The notes beneath the pieces are model-generated. The model was not told where the DNA came from and made no database searches. It saw only the letters and a program-made list of their open reading frames with translations. A stretch of 6,234 nt of DNA, from contig JABUEV010000157.1 in NCBI GenBank assembly GCA_013314865.1, positions 1 to 6,234 on the forward strand, given 5' to 3'. Position 1 is the stretch's first letter, and each line of letters starts with the position of its first letter. This stretch comes from Bacteroidales bacterium. Lineage in GTDB: Bacteria > Bacteroidota > Bacteroidia > Bacteroidales > VadinHA17. The translations under genes were made by a program, and so were the position numbers. Shown here piece after piece: positions 5,943-6,234 of the stretch.

Positions 5943-6234
5943 CTAAAGTATGTATTTTCTGAGGTCTTCAGGGGATTTTGGAGAGAGATAACCGAAAGGT
6001 ATGTCAAAAACAGTTCTTGCTCCTGTTTGCCCTTCATTTGCCATCCGGGCTACGGCTCTTGCATAAGCCACCAGGACACTCGCTGTAAATTCCGGATTAC
6101 TGTCGAGCTTCACGCTGAATTCAACTGTGTGTTTTGATCCATTTCCTGTCACTCCTGAGCGAATAACTATTCCTCCGTGAGGCATTCCTGAGTGTTCTTT
6201 TTTCAGTTCCTCTTCCGTGATGAAATTTACAGTG
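5943..6234 (-). CDS. ddh: meso-Diaminopimelate D-dehydrogenase, C-terminal part (5' end outside window)
   Basis: Ddh makes meso-diaminopimelate in one step from tetrahydrodipicolinate, ammonia and NADPH, the dehydrogenase bypass of lysine/peptidoglycan precursor synthesis. Only the last 96 residues are present. The frame stays open to the window end, adding TVNFITEEELKKEHSG before the internal Met at 6185, which is not the start. From memory, the segment aligns throughout with the C-terminus of the 320-residue Corynebacterium glutamicum enzyme: VNFI...EH(S/T)GMPHGG, then HTVEFSVKLDSNPEFTAS, an A-x-GRA-like VAYARAVARM, and GQTGA-TV ending near YLSP. The His of MPHGG and the Asn of SNPEF match the substrate-binding His244 and Asn270 described for that enzyme, with a one-residue insertion between them. 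The Rossmann NADPH domain lies outside the window. dapD follows 56 bases downstream. Confidence 0.93.
   Translation of the reverse strand, partial: TVNFITEEELKKEHSGMPHGGIVIRSGVTGNGSKHTVEFSVKLDSNPEFTASVLVAYARAVARMANEGQTGARTVFDIPFGYLSPKSPEDLRKYIL

Noticed and set aside
4559..6137. Open frames on the + strand at 4559-4744, 4760-4951, 5590-5811 and 5934-6137
   Set aside because: All lie opposite tsaC, dapD or ddh, whose identities are secure; the translations show no family features.
6183..6185. ATG at the MPHGG motif as start of an 80-residue protein
   Set aside because: The frame continues upstream with residues that match Ddh (VNFI...EHSG), so this Met is internal to a gene cut by the window end.

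Overview
The window is ordinary chromosomal DNA of a Bacteroidota (Bacteroidetes) bacterium. Four things point there: a SusC/SusD outer-membrane nutrient-uptake pair, a promoter of the Bacteroidetes -33/-7 type (TATCTTTG) before the S16 gene, the absence of Shine-Dalgarno sequences before most starts, and a ribosomal protein S16 with the long charged tail seen in that phylum. The base composition looks moderate. Genus and habitat cannot be told from this sequence.

Layout, left to right. The + strand opens inside a SusC-like TonB-dependent outer-membrane protein (1-847, N-terminus outside the window), followed 18 bases later by its SusD-like surface lipoprotein (866-2305). The 225-base gap 2306-2530 holds a near-perfect 19/20-base inverted repeat enclosing a second hairpin, ending in a short T-run, and then the promoter of the next unit. 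That unit is rpsP (2531-3073) and rimM (3150-3677), both for the small ribosomal subunit. A secreted head-GIN/DUF2807 protein (3740-4441) follows, with seven regularly spaced SGSG repeats.

From the right end, three genes run leftward on the - strand: ddh (5943 to the window end, C-terminal 96 residues only), dapD (5068-5886) and a TsaC/Sua5/YrdC-type threonylcarbamoyl-AMP synthase (4444-5019). The gaps of 56 and 48 bases suggest one transcription unit. It meets the GIN gene tail to tail with only two bases between the stop codons.

Functionally the SusC/D pair imports an unknown oligomeric nutrient. rpsP/rimM serve 30S assembly. ddh and dapD are both enzymes of lysine/meso-diaminopimelate synthesis but belong to two alternative branches that start from tetrahydrodipicolinate. 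Their adjacency is the most interesting metabolic point here. tsaC supplies the t6A modification of ANN-decoding tRNAs.

I see no CRISPR array, phage, transposase, defence locus, tRNA or rRNA, and no convincing undescribed multi-gene system. The least explained element is the nested inverted repeat at 2325-2443.
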